Assembly (NCBI RefSeq): GCF_039529835.1
Contig: NZ_CP154262.1
Span: forward strand, 1,302,001-1,366,000
Reading direction: 5' to 3'
DNA: 64,000 nucleotides
DNA from: Arthrobacter sp. TMP15
Lineage (GTDB): Bacteria > Actinomycetota > Actinomycetes > Actinomycetales > Micrococcaceae
Of this stretch, positions 45,279-53,986 are shown piece by piece (position 1 is the stretch's first letter; each line of letters opens with the position of its first letter). Position numbers and translations under genes: made by a program. The notes beneath the pieces were generated by a model that saw nothing but the letters and a program-made list of their open reading frames with translations, searched no databases and had not been told where the DNA came from.

Positions 45279-45297
45279 ATGCTCGCGTTCACTATGT
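45279..45297 (+). other. right arm of the 23S processing stem
   Basis: ATGCTCGCGTTCACTATGT is the exact reverse complement of 41945-41963. The 19-bp duplex would bracket the 23S precursor for RNase III cleavage. Confidence 0.85.
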
Positions 45298-45499
45298 GGT
45301 TCCCAACCAACAAACCCACCCGTTTGTTCGGACAGGAAACAAAAAAAACATGACACCACCAAAACCTATAAACCCCTAAACAAAGGTTTATAGAAATGGT
45401 AATTACATGTATAATAAAATAGAAATAGAAGTTGTTCATCACAAGAACACCCAACAAACCACCCACACCAACACAGTCGTGCTGGCCCGTGGGGAATGA

Positions 45500-45619
45500 G
45501 TTACGGTGGTCATAGCGTGGGGGAAACGCCCGGTCCCATTCCGAACCCGGAAGCTAAGACCCACAGCGCCGATGGTACTGCATTCGTGAGGATGTGGGAG
45601 AGTAGGACACCGCCGGACA
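45500..45619 (+). rRNA. rrf: 5S ribosomal RNA
   Basis: About 120 bases, from GTTACGGTGGTCATAGCGTG to ACACCGCCGGAC. Internal CCCATTCCGAACCCGGAAGC is the 5S signature. It lies about 245 bases after the 23S, and a terminator follows. Confidence 0.96.
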
Positions 45620-45634
45620 ACACATAAAAAGGTC

Positions 45635-45664
45635 GAGGCCCCACACCACACGGTGCGGGGCCTC
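45635..45664 (+). terminator. rRNA operon terminator
   Basis: GAGGCCCCACACC and GGTGCGGGGCCTC form a stem of 12-13 pairs with one bulge. An A-run precedes the hairpin. Confidence 0.85.
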
Positions 45665-45910
45665 CCTCAATTTAACACACCACCCAAGCCCACCACCCCA
45701 AGATGCGCACGGCGCAACGAGCCGGGAACTACGACCTGGGCCCAGGACCTTAGCTGCACCACCAACGCACAAAGAGTGTCAGGAGCCTCAGCCTCAACGC
45801 AGCGGGTATGTATTTGGGCCTGAGTGGGACATCCTTGAGGATTCCTGTCCACCACGATTCCTACGGGACCGTGTTTTCTCTAGCCTGTGACTCTGCGGAA
45901 GAGAGCCGAG
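45665..45910. other. gap between the rRNA operon and the next gene
   Basis: About 250 bases. I see no gene, tRNA or repeat. The right edge carries the promoter of the SRPBCC gene. Confidence 0.5.
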
Positions 45911-45916
45911 TAAACT
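45911..45916 (+). promoter_or_regulatory. -10 hexamer TAAACT, 6 bases before the start
   Basis: GTGACT, 18 bases, TAAACT, 6 bases, ATG 45923. This is the best -35/-10 pair among the leaderless candidates. Confidence 0.55.
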
Positions 45917-45922
45917 GGACTG

Positions 45923-46414
45923 ATGTCCAACTTGTTTTCTCATGCCCCAAACGCCGTTCCCGGAAATGATTCGATACCTGCCGCACGAGTGAGCGCTGTA
46001 ACCGTGCCTGTGCCAGTAAGGGAAGCTTTTGACGGGTTTACTGATGGCATCCATCTTTGGTGGCCCGTGGAAGGTCACAGTATTTTTGGCGCCGAATCTC
46101 ACATAGGTTTCGAGACAGGCCTCCTACTGGAGGATTCATTTACAGGGTCTCAGTCCGTGTGGGGTGAGATAAGAACGTGGGCGGAACCGACGTCGTTGGC
46201 TATTAATTGGCACCGGGGGAGTAATCCCTTGAACCCGACGATCGTTAGCGTGAACTTCAGCGTTCTTGACGATGAGTCAACAACAGTCGTATTGACACAC
46301 GATGGGTGGGCTCCCGGTGACCTCGGACACGAACAATTTGAGATCCACTGTGATTGGCCCCTCATCTTGTCCAGATACGTCAGATTCATGGGTGGATCCT
46401 CCAAGCTGGACTAG
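45923..46414 (+). CDS. SRPBCC / AHSA1-like START-domain protein
   Basis: 163 residues. The fold pattern is that of the AHSA1 branch of the SRPBCC superfamily: VSAVTVPVPVREAFDGFTDGIHLWWPVEGHS, FETGLLLEDSFTG, VWGEIRTWAEPTSLAINWHR, VSVNFSVLDDESTTVVLTHDGW and a C-terminal helix HCDWPLILSRYVRFM. Such proteins have a hydrophobic pocket and varied roles. The substrate is unknown. It stands between the rRNA operon and the repeat protein. Confidence 0.78.
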   Translation: MSNLFSHAPNAVPGNDSIPAARVSAVTVPVPVREAFDGFTDGIHLWWPVEGHSIFGAESHIGFETGLLLEDSFTGSQSVWGEIRTWAEPTSLAINWHRGSNPLNPTIVSVNFSVLDDESTTVVLTHDGWAPGDLGHEQFEIHCDWPLILSRYVRFMGGSSKLD

Positions 46415-46519
46415 ACTGTAGTCTGGACAATTGGGTTCATGGTTTTTTCAATAGAAGATCACAAGTGAAGAGCGGCTGTTACTGTGCCAGTTAGTGCGCT
46501 CATAGTTTTAGGAGTCGGC

Positions 46520-48955
46520 ATGGCTGAGCAGTACGAAGGACAGCGCGACAATAACTCTCGCGGACAAGACGCTAACGGAAAGTCCTACACAGAGCGTCCG
46601 GCAACGAACGATCGTCAGCCCGCGCGTCCATATAGTGAGCGTAGCGGGCAGGGTGCGCGTCCCGCAGGTGGACGCCCGGTAAGAAACAATGAGCGTCCAT
46701 CTTTTGGTGGCCGTGATGATCGTGGTGGCCGCGATGATCGTCCGGCGCGTAGCAACGACCGTCCCTCCTATGGTGATCGCGATAACCGTGGCGGCCAGGG
46801 TGGACGCCCGGCACAGGACCGCGATTCACGCCCCAGCTACGGCAACCGCGAAGACCGCCCCGCACGCAGTGCTGACCGGCCAATGGTTAACGGCCGCCGC
46901 GAAGACCGCAAGCCTTTCGGTGATCGCGATAACCGTGGCGGCCAAGGTGGACGCCCGGCACAGGACCGCGATTCACGCCCCAGCTACGGCAACCGCGAAG
47001 ACCGCCCCGCACGCAGTGCTGACCGGCCAATGGTTAACGGCCGCCGCGAAGACCGCAAGCCTTATGGTGATCGCGATAACCGTGGTGGCCAGGGTGGACG
47101 CCCGGCACCGGACCGCGATTCACGCCCCAGCTACGGCAACCGCGAAGACCGCCCCGCACGTCCCGCTTTCGGTGGCCGCGAAGATCGCCCCGCACGCAGC
47201 AACGACCGTCCCTATGGTGATCGCGATAACCGTGGTGGCCAGGGTGGACGCCCGGCACCGGACCGCGATTCACGCCCCAGCTACGGCAACCGCGAAGACC
47301 GCCCCGCACGTCCCGCTTTCGGTGGCCGCGAAGATCGCCCCGCACGCAGCAACGACCGCCCCTACGGTGATCGCGATAACCGTGGTGGCCAGGGTGGACG
47401 CCCGGCACCGGACCGCGATTCACGCCCCAGCTACGGCAACCGTGAAGACCGCCCCGCACGCCCCGCTTTCGGTGGCCGCGAAGATCGCCCCGCACGCAGC
47501 AACGACCGCCCCTACGGTGATCGCGATAACCGTGGTGGCCAGGGTGGACGCCCGGCACAGGACCGCGATTCACGCCCCAGCTACGGCAACCGTGAAGACC
47601 GCCCCGCACGCCCCGCTTTCGGTGGCCGCGAAGATCGCCCCGCACGCAGCAACGACCGCCCCTACGGTGATCGCGATAACCGTGGTGGCCAGGGTGGACG
47701 CCCGGCACCGGACCGCGATTCACGCCCCAGCTACGGCAACCGTGAAGACCGCCCCGCACGCCCCGCTTTCGGTGGCCGCGATGATCGCCCCGCACGCAGC
47801 AACGACCGCCCCAGCCATGGCAGTGCCCGTGACGATCGTGGACCCCGCACCACAGGTCCCCGCACCACAGGTCCCCGCACACCCCCGGAACGGAACGCTG
47901 GCGATCTTCGCAGCTCCAACCGCCCTGACCGTGAACGTTCACCAGAGATCGATCCCGATGTCACAGGGGAGGAGCTTGATAAGGTAACCCGCGCGCAGCT
48001 TCGTATTTTGGACGCCAAAAACAACGAGTGGGTTTCCAAACACCTTGTCATGGCCGGACGCTTAATCGACTTCGTCCCTGAGGTCGCCTTTGAGCACGCT
48101 TTGGCCGCTAGCCGTCGTGGCGGTCGCTTGGCCTGTGTCCGTGAAGCTGTTGCCATGACTGCCTACGCCGCCGGCAAATACGGTGAGGCGTTACGTGAAC
48201 TTCGCACCTTCCGCCGCATCAGTGGTTCCAACGCTCACTTGCCTCTCATGGCAGATTGTGAACGCGGTTTGGGCCGCCCGGACCGTGCACTTGATCTGAT
48301 CAAGTCAGAAGACGCTGAAGGTCTGGATCTGGCCGGCAAGGTTGAGTTGGCCATCGTTGAATCCGGGGCTCGCGGGGATCTTGGTGAGATGGAGGCGGCA
48401 TTATCTGCCCTCGAGATCCCGCAGCTGGATATCAACCGTGCGTTCTCCTTCAGCCCGCGTCTGTTCCGTGCTTACGGCATGATTTTGCGTGCGGCCGGTC
48501 GCAAGGATGAGGCTAAAACATGGGAGCGTCAGGCTCTTGTTGCCGAGGAAGCTCTGGGCATCGATGAGGGAACCGATCAGATCATCATCGACCTCGGTGA
48601 CGATGAAGAGATCCCCTTGGAGTCCCCGCGCGTTCGCGTGTCAGATGTCATGGCTGCACCTGTTGCGCCTGTGATGAACGACGCCGACATCCAGGCCGCT
48701 GCGGAACTGCCCTCAGGCGATGCTGAAGTTGCGCAGCACGACGAGCTCAATGTGGATGATGCGCAGTCATCCTACTTTGATTCCGATGACGCCGAGTCAG
48801 ATGCCGACAGTGCTGACACAGACAGTCATGATGCCGACAGTGCTGACACAGACAGTCATGACGCTGAGAGCCTCGAGCAGGTCCACGAAGAAACTGTTGT
48901 AGAAGATGCCGCTGAAGGCGAGGACGTCCAGGAGCCCGGCCACAGTGACAGCTAA
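46520..48955 (+). CDS. arginine/glycine-rich repeat protein with a TPR-like C-terminal domain
   Basis: 811 residues from ATG 46520 (TAGGAG upstream). Residues about 1-480 are disordered and rich in Arg, Asp, Gly, Pro and Asn. Residues about 85-432 are seven near-identical repeats of 49-50 residues built from units such as GDRDNRGGQGGRPA, DRDSRPSYGNREDRPAR and FGGREDRPARSNDRP. Residues about 490-690 are alpha-helical repeats of TPR type (VAFEHALAASRRGGRLACVR, AAGKYGEALRELRTFRRI, RALDLIKSEDAEGLDLAGKV). The last 65 residues are very acidic. The helical domain resembles a conserved actinobacterial protein found before the HAD-tlyA genes, but I cannot name a function. The RG-like arm suggests RNA or protein binding (inference). 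The HAD gene start overlaps its end. Confidence 0.8.
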   Translation: MAEQYEGQRDNNSRGQDANGKSYTERPATNDRQPARPYSERSGQGARPAGGRPVRNNERPSFGGRDDRGGRDDRPARSNDRPSYGDRDNRGGQGGRPAQDRDSRPSYGNREDRPARSADRPMVNGRREDRKPFGDRDNRGGQGGRPAQDRDSRPSYGNREDRPARSADRPMVNGRREDRKPYGDRDNRGGQGGRPAPDRDSRPSYGNREDRPARPAFGGREDRPARSNDRPYGDRDNRGGQGGRPAPDRDSRPSYGNREDRPARPAFGGREDRPARSNDRPYGDRDNRGGQGGRPAPDRDSRPSYGNREDRPARPAFGGREDRPARSNDRPYGDRDNRGGQGGRPAQDRDSRPSYGNREDRPARPAFGGREDRPARSNDRPYGDRDNRGGQGGRPAPDRDSRPSYGNREDRPARPAFGGRDDRPARSNDRPSHGSARDDRGPRTTGPRTTGPRTPPERNAGDLRSSNRPDRERSPEIDPDVTGEELDKVTRAQLRILDAKNNEWVSKHLVMAGRLIDFVPEVAFEHALAASRRGGRLACVREAVAMTAYAAGKYGEALRELRTFRRISGSNAHLPLMADCERGLGRPDRALDLIKSEDAEGLDLAGKVELAIVESGARGDLGEMEAALSALEIPQLDINRAFSFSPRLFRAYGMILRAAGRKDEAKTWERQALVAEEALGIDEGTDQIIIDLGDDEEIPLESPRVRVSDVMAAPVAPVMNDADIQAAAELPSGDAEVAQHDELNVDDAQSSYFDSDDAESDADSADTDSHDADSADTDSHDAESLEQVHEETVVEDAAEGEDVQEPGHSDS
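46772..47815. repeat. 147/150-bp tandem repeats (7 units) inside the repeat protein gene
   Basis: Units begin with GGTGATCGCGATAACCGTGG at 46772, 46919, 47066, 47216, 47366, 47516 and 47666. The first two are 147 bases and the rest 150 (the last ends near 47815). Copies differ at few positions, so they were recently homogenised. Other frames stay open through the array as an artefact of the repeat. Confidence 0.93.
48800..48859. repeat. 30-bp tandem repeat in the acidic tail
   Basis: Two identical 30-base units beginning GATGCCGACAGTGCTGACAC at 48800 and 48830. They encode Asp/Ser-rich decapeptides (DADSADTDSH) in the acidic C-terminal tail of the repeat protein. Confidence 0.85.
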
Positions 48956-49967
48956 CGCGTTGCTTAGTGGTTTTGATGCCGTACTGGCGGATTTGGATGG
49001 CGTTGTATACGCCGGTCCAAGGGCCATCGATGGAGCAATCGAAGCCCTGATCGGACTCGCTGATATCGGTGTTTCGCTGGTGTATGTGACGAACAATGCG
49101 TCCCGTACACCAGCGCAGGTCGCGGCACATTTGCGTGAGCTTGGGGCACCAGCAAATGAGGATCAGGTAGTTAGTTCTGCTCAAGCCGGTGCTGCTTTAC
49201 TGGCGCAGAAGTTCCCTAAAGGCGCCAAAGTGCTTGTCACAGGCAGCGTCGCTTTGTCGCAAGAAGTTGCGGCGTTGGGTATGGAGGTTGTAACCAGTGC
49301 CACGGATTCCCCCGACGTTGTGATCCAAGGGTTTGACCCCTCACTTGGCTGGGCCGATCTTGCCGAGGCTAGCTATGCTATCAACGCTGGCGCGCTCTGG
49401 ATTGCTACGAATACCGACATGACGATCCCTCGGGATCGCGGAATCGCCCCGGGTAACGGAACCTTGGTTGCTGCGGTCCGAGCCGCCGTCGAACATGATC
49501 CGTTGGTGGCTGGAAAACCTGAGGCGCCGCTGTTTCGCACGGCCGCCAACCGTTTGAAGTCCAAGGCCCCGCTGGTCGTGGGGGACAGGCTGGATACTGA
49601 CATTTTGGGCGGCAACAACGCTGGGATGGCTACTGCTCTGGTGCTGACGGGTGTGGACACATGCGAAACTGCGCTGCGGGCACGCACTGCGGAAAGGCCA
49701 CGGTTCATCGTAGATACTCTGGCGCAGCTGTATACGGCGTACCCCGAAGTGAAGTTCGACGGCGCGAGAGTCACTTGTGGCGTTGCTGCCGCGACTGTAA
49801 TGACGTCCGAATCGGGGGATGCAGCCCTGCACATTGCCGGCCGTGCTGATGACACCGATTCATGGCGGGCCGCATGCGCTGCCTGGTGGGCAGCAGTTCC
49901 GAGCGCCGCAGAGCCAACGGACCCCACTATTACCTGGGCTAAAACCGGCGCTGGACCGGCAGAGTAA
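48945..49967 (+). CDS. HAD-superfamily phosphatase (NagD-like, subfamily IIA)
   Basis: 340 residues from GTG 48945, with AGGAG at 48930-48934. Motif I is DAVLADLDGVVYAGP, motif II is YVTNNASRTPAQVAAHL and the C-terminal motif IV is LVVGDRLDTDILGGNNAGM, typical of NagD/PGP-type phosphatases that act on small phosphate esters. The substrate is unknown. A further C-terminal part of about 70 residues (DTDSWRAACAAWWAA) is found in actinobacterial relatives. An upstream in-frame ATG (48906) is possible but lies deeper within the preceding gene. The overlap with the repeat protein is 11 bases. Confidence 0.9.
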   Translation: MTANALLSGFDAVLADLDGVVYAGPRAIDGAIEALIGLADIGVSLVYVTNNASRTPAQVAAHLRELGAPANEDQVVSSAQAGAALLAQKFPKGAKVLVTGSVALSQEVAALGMEVVTSATDSPDVVIQGFDPSLGWADLAEASYAINAGALWIATNTDMTIPRDRGIAPGNGTLVAAVRAAVEHDPLVAGKPEAPLFRTAANRLKSKAPLVVGDRLDTDILGGNNAGMATALVLTGVDTCETALRARTAERPRFIVDTLAQLYTAYPEVKFDGARVTCGVAAATVMTSESGDAALHIAGRADDTDSWRAACAAWWAAVPSAAEPTDPTITWAKTGAGPAE

Positions 49968-49969
49968 TC

Positions 49970-50185
49970 ATGAGAATAGAAGAATCTCCAGAGGAGTCTT
50001 TAGAAAAAAAGTCTCTCTCTCAACCCACGGGAGATCCTGCTGTGGACGCTCTAATCGAGCTTGCCAAGGAGACGCTTCAGAGCCCGGTCAGCCAGCATAA
50101 GGAACGCTACACACAGATGCTAGAAGGCCTAGAGCGTGAGCTTGATGCCGATCCAGCTGTCGCTATGAGCGGTAAAGAAGCATGA
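49970..50185 (+). CDS. small conserved protein between the HAD gene and tlyA
   Basis: 71 residues, acidic, with no Cys and no membrane segment. The middle, DPAVDALIELAKETLQSPVSQ, continues into HKERYTQMLEGLERELDAD and looks like a helical hairpin. I recognise no domain. It starts two bases after the HAD stop and its stop overlaps the tlyA ATG (ATGA), so it is an integral member of the operon. Similar short genes stand at this place in related genera, from memory of the gene order only. Confidence 0.7.
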   Translation: MRIEESPEESLEKKSLSQPTGDPAVDALIELAKETLQSPVSQHKERYTQMLEGLERELDADPAVAMSGKEA

Positions 50186-50997
50186 CTCGACTCGACCAGG
50201 AGTTAGTAAATCGTGGTTTGGCGCGATCGCGAACTGTGGCAGCTACTCTCATCAAGGCCGGCCGCGTCACCGTTGCCGGAGCTCCAGTGATCAAGGCGGC
50301 CTACGCCGTTGACACGGAGTCGCTGGTGGTCATTCTCCCAGGCAACGAAGAAGACTATGTGTCCCGGGCAGGCCACAAACTTGCCGGGGCTTTGGCACAT
50401 TTTCCGCAGGTGCGCGTAATCGGAAAGCGCTGCTTTGATGCGGGAGCTTCCACGGGGGGATTCACCGACGTGCTGTTGCGACGGGGAGCTTCTGCGGTGG
50501 CGGCCGTGGATGTTGGGCACGGCCAGCTGGTCGACTCGCTACGTAATGATCCTCGCGTTGAAGTCTACGAGGGCATGAATATCCGCTACATGTCAGCCGA
50601 TGATATTGGTGGACCCGCCGATCTCACCGTTTGCGACCTCTCTTTCATCTCACTGACGCTTGTCATGGCACCACTTGTCCTTGCCACCAAAATTGGCGGT
50701 GACCTGCTCCTGATGGTAAAGCCACAGTTTGAGGTGGGCAAGGATCGTCTTGCCCGTACTGGTGTGGTCAGCAGCGAGAATGAACGACGGCGCGCAGTCG
50801 CCCTGGTTGCCTCAGCGGCGGTTGCCAACGGACTTGTTCTGCAGGGTATTGGAGTGAGCGCATTGCACGGTCAAGATGGAAATGTTGAGTATTTTCTACT
50901 CGCCACGCGTGTTGTGTCCGGGGCTGCGCATAAGATCGAAGAACAGGAACGTTCTGTGAGGACGTTGCTAGCTACACTATGGCCCGGATCCATGTGA
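50182..50997 (+). CDS. tlyA: TlyA family rRNA 2'-O-methyltransferase
   Basis: 271 residues. In mycobacteria TlyA methylates the 2'-OH of C1409 in 16S and C1920 in 23S rRNA, which gives sensitivity to capreomycin. The N-terminal S4 RNA-binding domain is TRLDQELVNRGLARSRTVAA with LIKAGRVTVAG. The FtsJ-like methyltransferase core has CFDAGASTGGFTDVLL (SAM motif I), LTVCDLSFISLTLVM and LLMVKPQFEVGKDRL, with a Lys-Asp-Lys-Glu type active site. Strongly coupled to the small gene before it. Confidence 0.95.
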   Translation: MTRLDQELVNRGLARSRTVAATLIKAGRVTVAGAPVIKAAYAVDTESLVVILPGNEEDYVSRAGHKLAGALAHFPQVRVIGKRCFDAGASTGGFTDVLLRRGASAVAAVDVGHGQLVDSLRNDPRVEVYEGMNIRYMSADDIGGPADLTVCDLSFISLTLVMAPLVLATKIGGDLLLMVKPQFEVGKDRLARTGVVSSENERRRAVALVASAAVANGLVLQGIGVSALHGQDGNVEYFLLATRVVSGAAHKIEEQERSVRTLLATLWPGSM

Positions 50998-51116
50998 AGA
51001 CCAGCCATTAGGGCCCAACTTGTTTGAGTTTGAGCATTGTGGGCTTGTGTACGCAGTCCTGACATTAGTGGTTCCGCAACTATGCGGTCCCGCGGAAAGC
51101 GATGAGGAAACAACAC

Positions 51117-52193
51117 ATGACACGGCGCGTCTTGATTCTGGCCCACACTGGCCGTGAAGAGTCGATGCTTGCCGCCCTCGAGGCGTGCGTTGAGCTTCAT
51201 GCAAACAACATTGTCCCGGTTATGTATGCCGATGAACTCTCCGACATGACAGGTTACCTGGGCGTATCCGGAGTAAATATGGAGATTCTTGACAAAGATG
51301 TCACTCTGGCAGAGATAGAGCTGGTGATGGTTTTGGGCGGGGATGGCACCATATTGCGTGCAGCCGAGATCGTCCGGGAGTACGATGTTCCCCTGCTTGG
51401 GGTGAACTTAGGTCACGTCGGTTTCCTTGCAGAAAGCGAACGTGAGGAACTCATTCAAACCGTCGCAGCCGTTGTCCAGCGCAGATACTCGGTGGAAGAG
51501 CGTATGTGTCTTGACGTGATAGTCAGGGTGGCTGGAAAGATGGTCGCACACACTTGGGCGCTGAATGAGGTTGCACTTGAAAAAGGCAATCGTGAACGGA
51601 TGATCGAGGTGGTTACCGAGGTGGACGGGCGCCCGCTGACATCCTTCGGTTGTGACGGTGTTGTCATGGCAACACCAACAGGTTCAACAGCGTATGCATT
51701 TTCTGCCGGCGGCCCCGTTGTATGGCCCGGTGTGGAAGCGCTTTTGATGGTTCCCATCAGCGCCCACGCGCTCTTTGCTAAACCGTTGGTCGTTGCTCCA
51801 ACCTCCACGCTTGCCGTTGAGGTGTTGAGCCGCAACGGCGCCTACGGAGTTATTTGGTGCGATGGACGGAGAACAGTTGACCTTTTGCCTGGCGCGCGGA
51901 TTGAAGTGACGCGTTCCCCTAAACCTGTGAAACTGGCACGGACCCAGCAATCAACGTTCTCCGAACGACTTGTGCGCAAGTTTGAGCTGCCAGTTCAAGG
52001 CTGGCGTGGCCCCTCGGCCGAAAATCCGCTGCCCCCAACTACACAGCTGCCGATCATCAAGTCACCAAGGCCCAAATCGGCGCTTGAGGGTACGCGCAGC
52101 GGTGTGATCCGGCCCGTCCCTGACCTTACCGTTCCGCCGCAGCAAAGTTCATATTCCGGTACAACCTCTGTTTATGGGGAGGATGAGAGATGA
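51117..52193 (+). CDS. nadK: NAD kinase
   Basis: 358 residues from ATG 51117; ATG 51102 is an in-frame alternative. AGGAAAC precedes 51117 and GGAAAG precedes 51102, so the choice is uncertain. Phosphorylates NAD to NADP using ATP or polyphosphate. The GGDGT loop is VMVLGGDGTILRAAE (about residue 74), then LGVNLGHVGFLAE, LNEVALEKGNRERM and DGVVMATPTGSTAYAFSAGG. The last 70 residues are Pro/Ser-rich and disordered, longer than in most relatives. The stop overlaps recN (ATGA). Confidence 0.94.
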   Translation: MTRRVLILAHTGREESMLAALEACVELHANNIVPVMYADELSDMTGYLGVSGVNMEILDKDVTLAEIELVMVLGGDGTILRAAEIVREYDVPLLGVNLGHVGFLAESEREELIQTVAAVVQRRYSVEERMCLDVIVRVAGKMVAHTWALNEVALEKGNRERMIEVVTEVDGRPLTSFGCDGVVMATPTGSTAYAFSAGGPVVWPGVEALLMVPISAHALFAKPLVVAPTSTLAVEVLSRNGAYGVIWCDGRRTVDLLPGARIEVTRSPKPVKLARTQQSTFSERLVRKFELPVQGWRGPSAENPLPPTTQLPIIKSPRPKSALEGTRSGVIRPVPDLTVPPQQSSYSGTTSVYGEDER

Positions 52194-53917
52194 TCGAGGA
52201 AATTCGCATCCGTGACCTGGGCGTCATCTCAGAATCAACGCTGCCACTGGGGCCCGGCTTAAGTGTTGTCAGTGGTGAAACTGGTGCGGGAAAGACCATG
52301 GTGGTGACCGCCGTCGGACTCTTATTGGGTAACAGGGCTGATGCTGGAGCTGTACGTAATGGAGCCAAGTCGGCCTCTGCCGAGGCCACACTAACCCTGC
52401 CTTCAGGCCACCCAGCGCTTGTGCGCGCGTTGGAAGCTGGTGCCGACATTGACGAACACAACGGCAGCGCTCAACTGATTCTGGCCCGCTCCGTCAATGC
52501 CGATGGCCGTAGCCGAGCCCACGTAGGCGGACGTAGCGCACCCATTGGTGTACTTAACGAGTTGGGTGAGACACTCGTGGCTGTGCATGGTCAATCAGAC
52601 CAGATTCGGCTTAAAAACCCTTCCGCACAGCGGGCGGCACTAGATAAATTTGCGGCCGAGGCCCACAAAGGCTTTGCCGCCAAAATGCATAGCTACCGCA
52701 GTGTCTTTGAACGGTGGAGAATTACGCAGTCCCAACTGCATGAATTGCACACGGCCAGCCGAGAACGGTTGCGAGAAGCGGATGCGCTAACCACAGCCTT
52801 AGCCGAGATCGACGCTGTCGAACCACTTGGCGCCGAAGATGAACTCCTCAAAGCCGAGGCGGTCAGGCTGGGCAATGTTGAAGTGCTCCGAAAAGCCGCC
52901 TTGGGAGCTCACGAGGCGCTGAGTGCTGCCGACTATGGCGATGGAATCGATGCCGCCACACTTGTGGACAGTGCCCGGCGACTTGTGGAAACCGTCGCCG
53001 AGACTGATGAGGAACTGGGGCAGACAACCAAACGACTCGCCGAAGTTGGCTACCTTCTCGCTGACATCGCCCGTGATCTGGTCAGCTACGCCACATCTCT
53101 AGACTCCGAGGGGCCTGGTCGACTTGCCGAGGTTGAAGACAGGCGCGGAGAATTGGCCGTATTGGTGCGCAAATATGCCCCTAGTATCGATGAAGTTATC
53201 AAGTGGGCTGACACCGCAAGGATCCGGTTGACCGAACTCAGCGATGATTCAGGGCGGATAGAGACGCTGGAAGCCCAGGAAACTGCGGCAGTTCACGAAC
53301 TCGGCGTGCTGGCCATGGAACTTACCTCACTGCGCAGGAAAGCCGCAGAGAAGCTTGCCAAGGCTGTTAGCGCCGAGTTGAAGGCACTAGCTATGCCAGA
53401 TGCCAGCCTTGTCATTGAAATCAGTGCAGCCGAGCGCAGCATTCACGGCCAGGATGAGATTGCCTTCCTCCTTGCACCCCATGCCGGTGCGCTCCCGCGT
53501 CCATTGGGCAAGGGAGCCTCCGGTGGTGAACTCTCACGGGTCATGTTGGCGCTGGAAGTGGTCCTTGCCGCCGTGGACCCTGTGCCCACGTTTGTCTTTG
53601 ACGAAGTGGACTCCGGGGTGGGTGGTAAAGCCGCAGTGGAAATTGGCCGCAGACTGGCCATGCTCGCTGAACACGTGCAAGTGTTGGTTGTCACGCACCT
53701 GCCCCAAGTGGCTGCTTTTGCTGACCAGCATATCTTGGTGACCAAGAGCTCTGTGAGCAAAAACTCAACCGGAATCACTACCAGCAACGTGCGACTTTTG
53801 AATGATGAAGAACGGGTCGTGGAACTGGCGCGCATGCTCGCAGGGCAGGAGGATTCAGCAACAGCGCAGGCACACGCCAAGGAATTATTGCTGCAAGCTG
53901 CCCGACCCGTTAAGTAA
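52190..53917 (+). CDS. recN: DNA repair protein RecN
   Basis: 575 residues, SMC-like ATPase that acts in recombinational repair of double-strand breaks. Walker A is VVSGETGAGKTMVVTAVGLL (about residue 29), the ABC signature is LGKGASGGELSRVMLALEVV, and Walker B is TFVFDEVDSGVGGKAAVEI. The central 300 residues are coiled coil with a hinge. It overlaps nadK by 4 bases, the usual actinobacterial pairing. Confidence 0.96.
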   Translation: MIEEIRIRDLGVISESTLPLGPGLSVVSGETGAGKTMVVTAVGLLLGNRADAGAVRNGAKSASAEATLTLPSGHPALVRALEAGADIDEHNGSAQLILARSVNADGRSRAHVGGRSAPIGVLNELGETLVAVHGQSDQIRLKNPSAQRAALDKFAAEAHKGFAAKMHSYRSVFERWRITQSQLHELHTASRERLREADALTTALAEIDAVEPLGAEDELLKAEAVRLGNVEVLRKAALGAHEALSAADYGDGIDAATLVDSARRLVETVAETDEELGQTTKRLAEVGYLLADIARDLVSYATSLDSEGPGRLAEVEDRRGELAVLVRKYAPSIDEVIKWADTARIRLTELSDDSGRIETLEAQETAAVHELGVLAMELTSLRRKAAEKLAKAVSAELKALAMPDASLVIEISAAERSIHGQDEIAFLLAPHAGALPRPLGKGASGGELSRVMLALEVVLAAVDPVPTFVFDEVDSGVGGKAAVEIGRRLAMLAEHVQVLVVTHLPQVAAFADQHILVTKSSVSKNSTGITTSNVRLLNDEERVVELARMLAGQEDSATAQAHAKELLLQAARPVK

Positions 53918-53986
53918 CTCGTGGAGATGGACGGCAGAAAAGCAAAAAACAATGTTGCCGTTCTCAAACTTTTATTGGCTCATTAG

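Noticed and set aside
46772-47815. CRISPR-like array
   Set aside because: The units are adjacent, 147-150 bases, coding, and have no unique spacers.
46689-47987. Long open frames on both strands across the repeat array
   Set aside because: They arise because a 147/150-bp unit without stops in several frames is repeated. Only the 46520 frame continues into a non-repetitive, protein-like domain.
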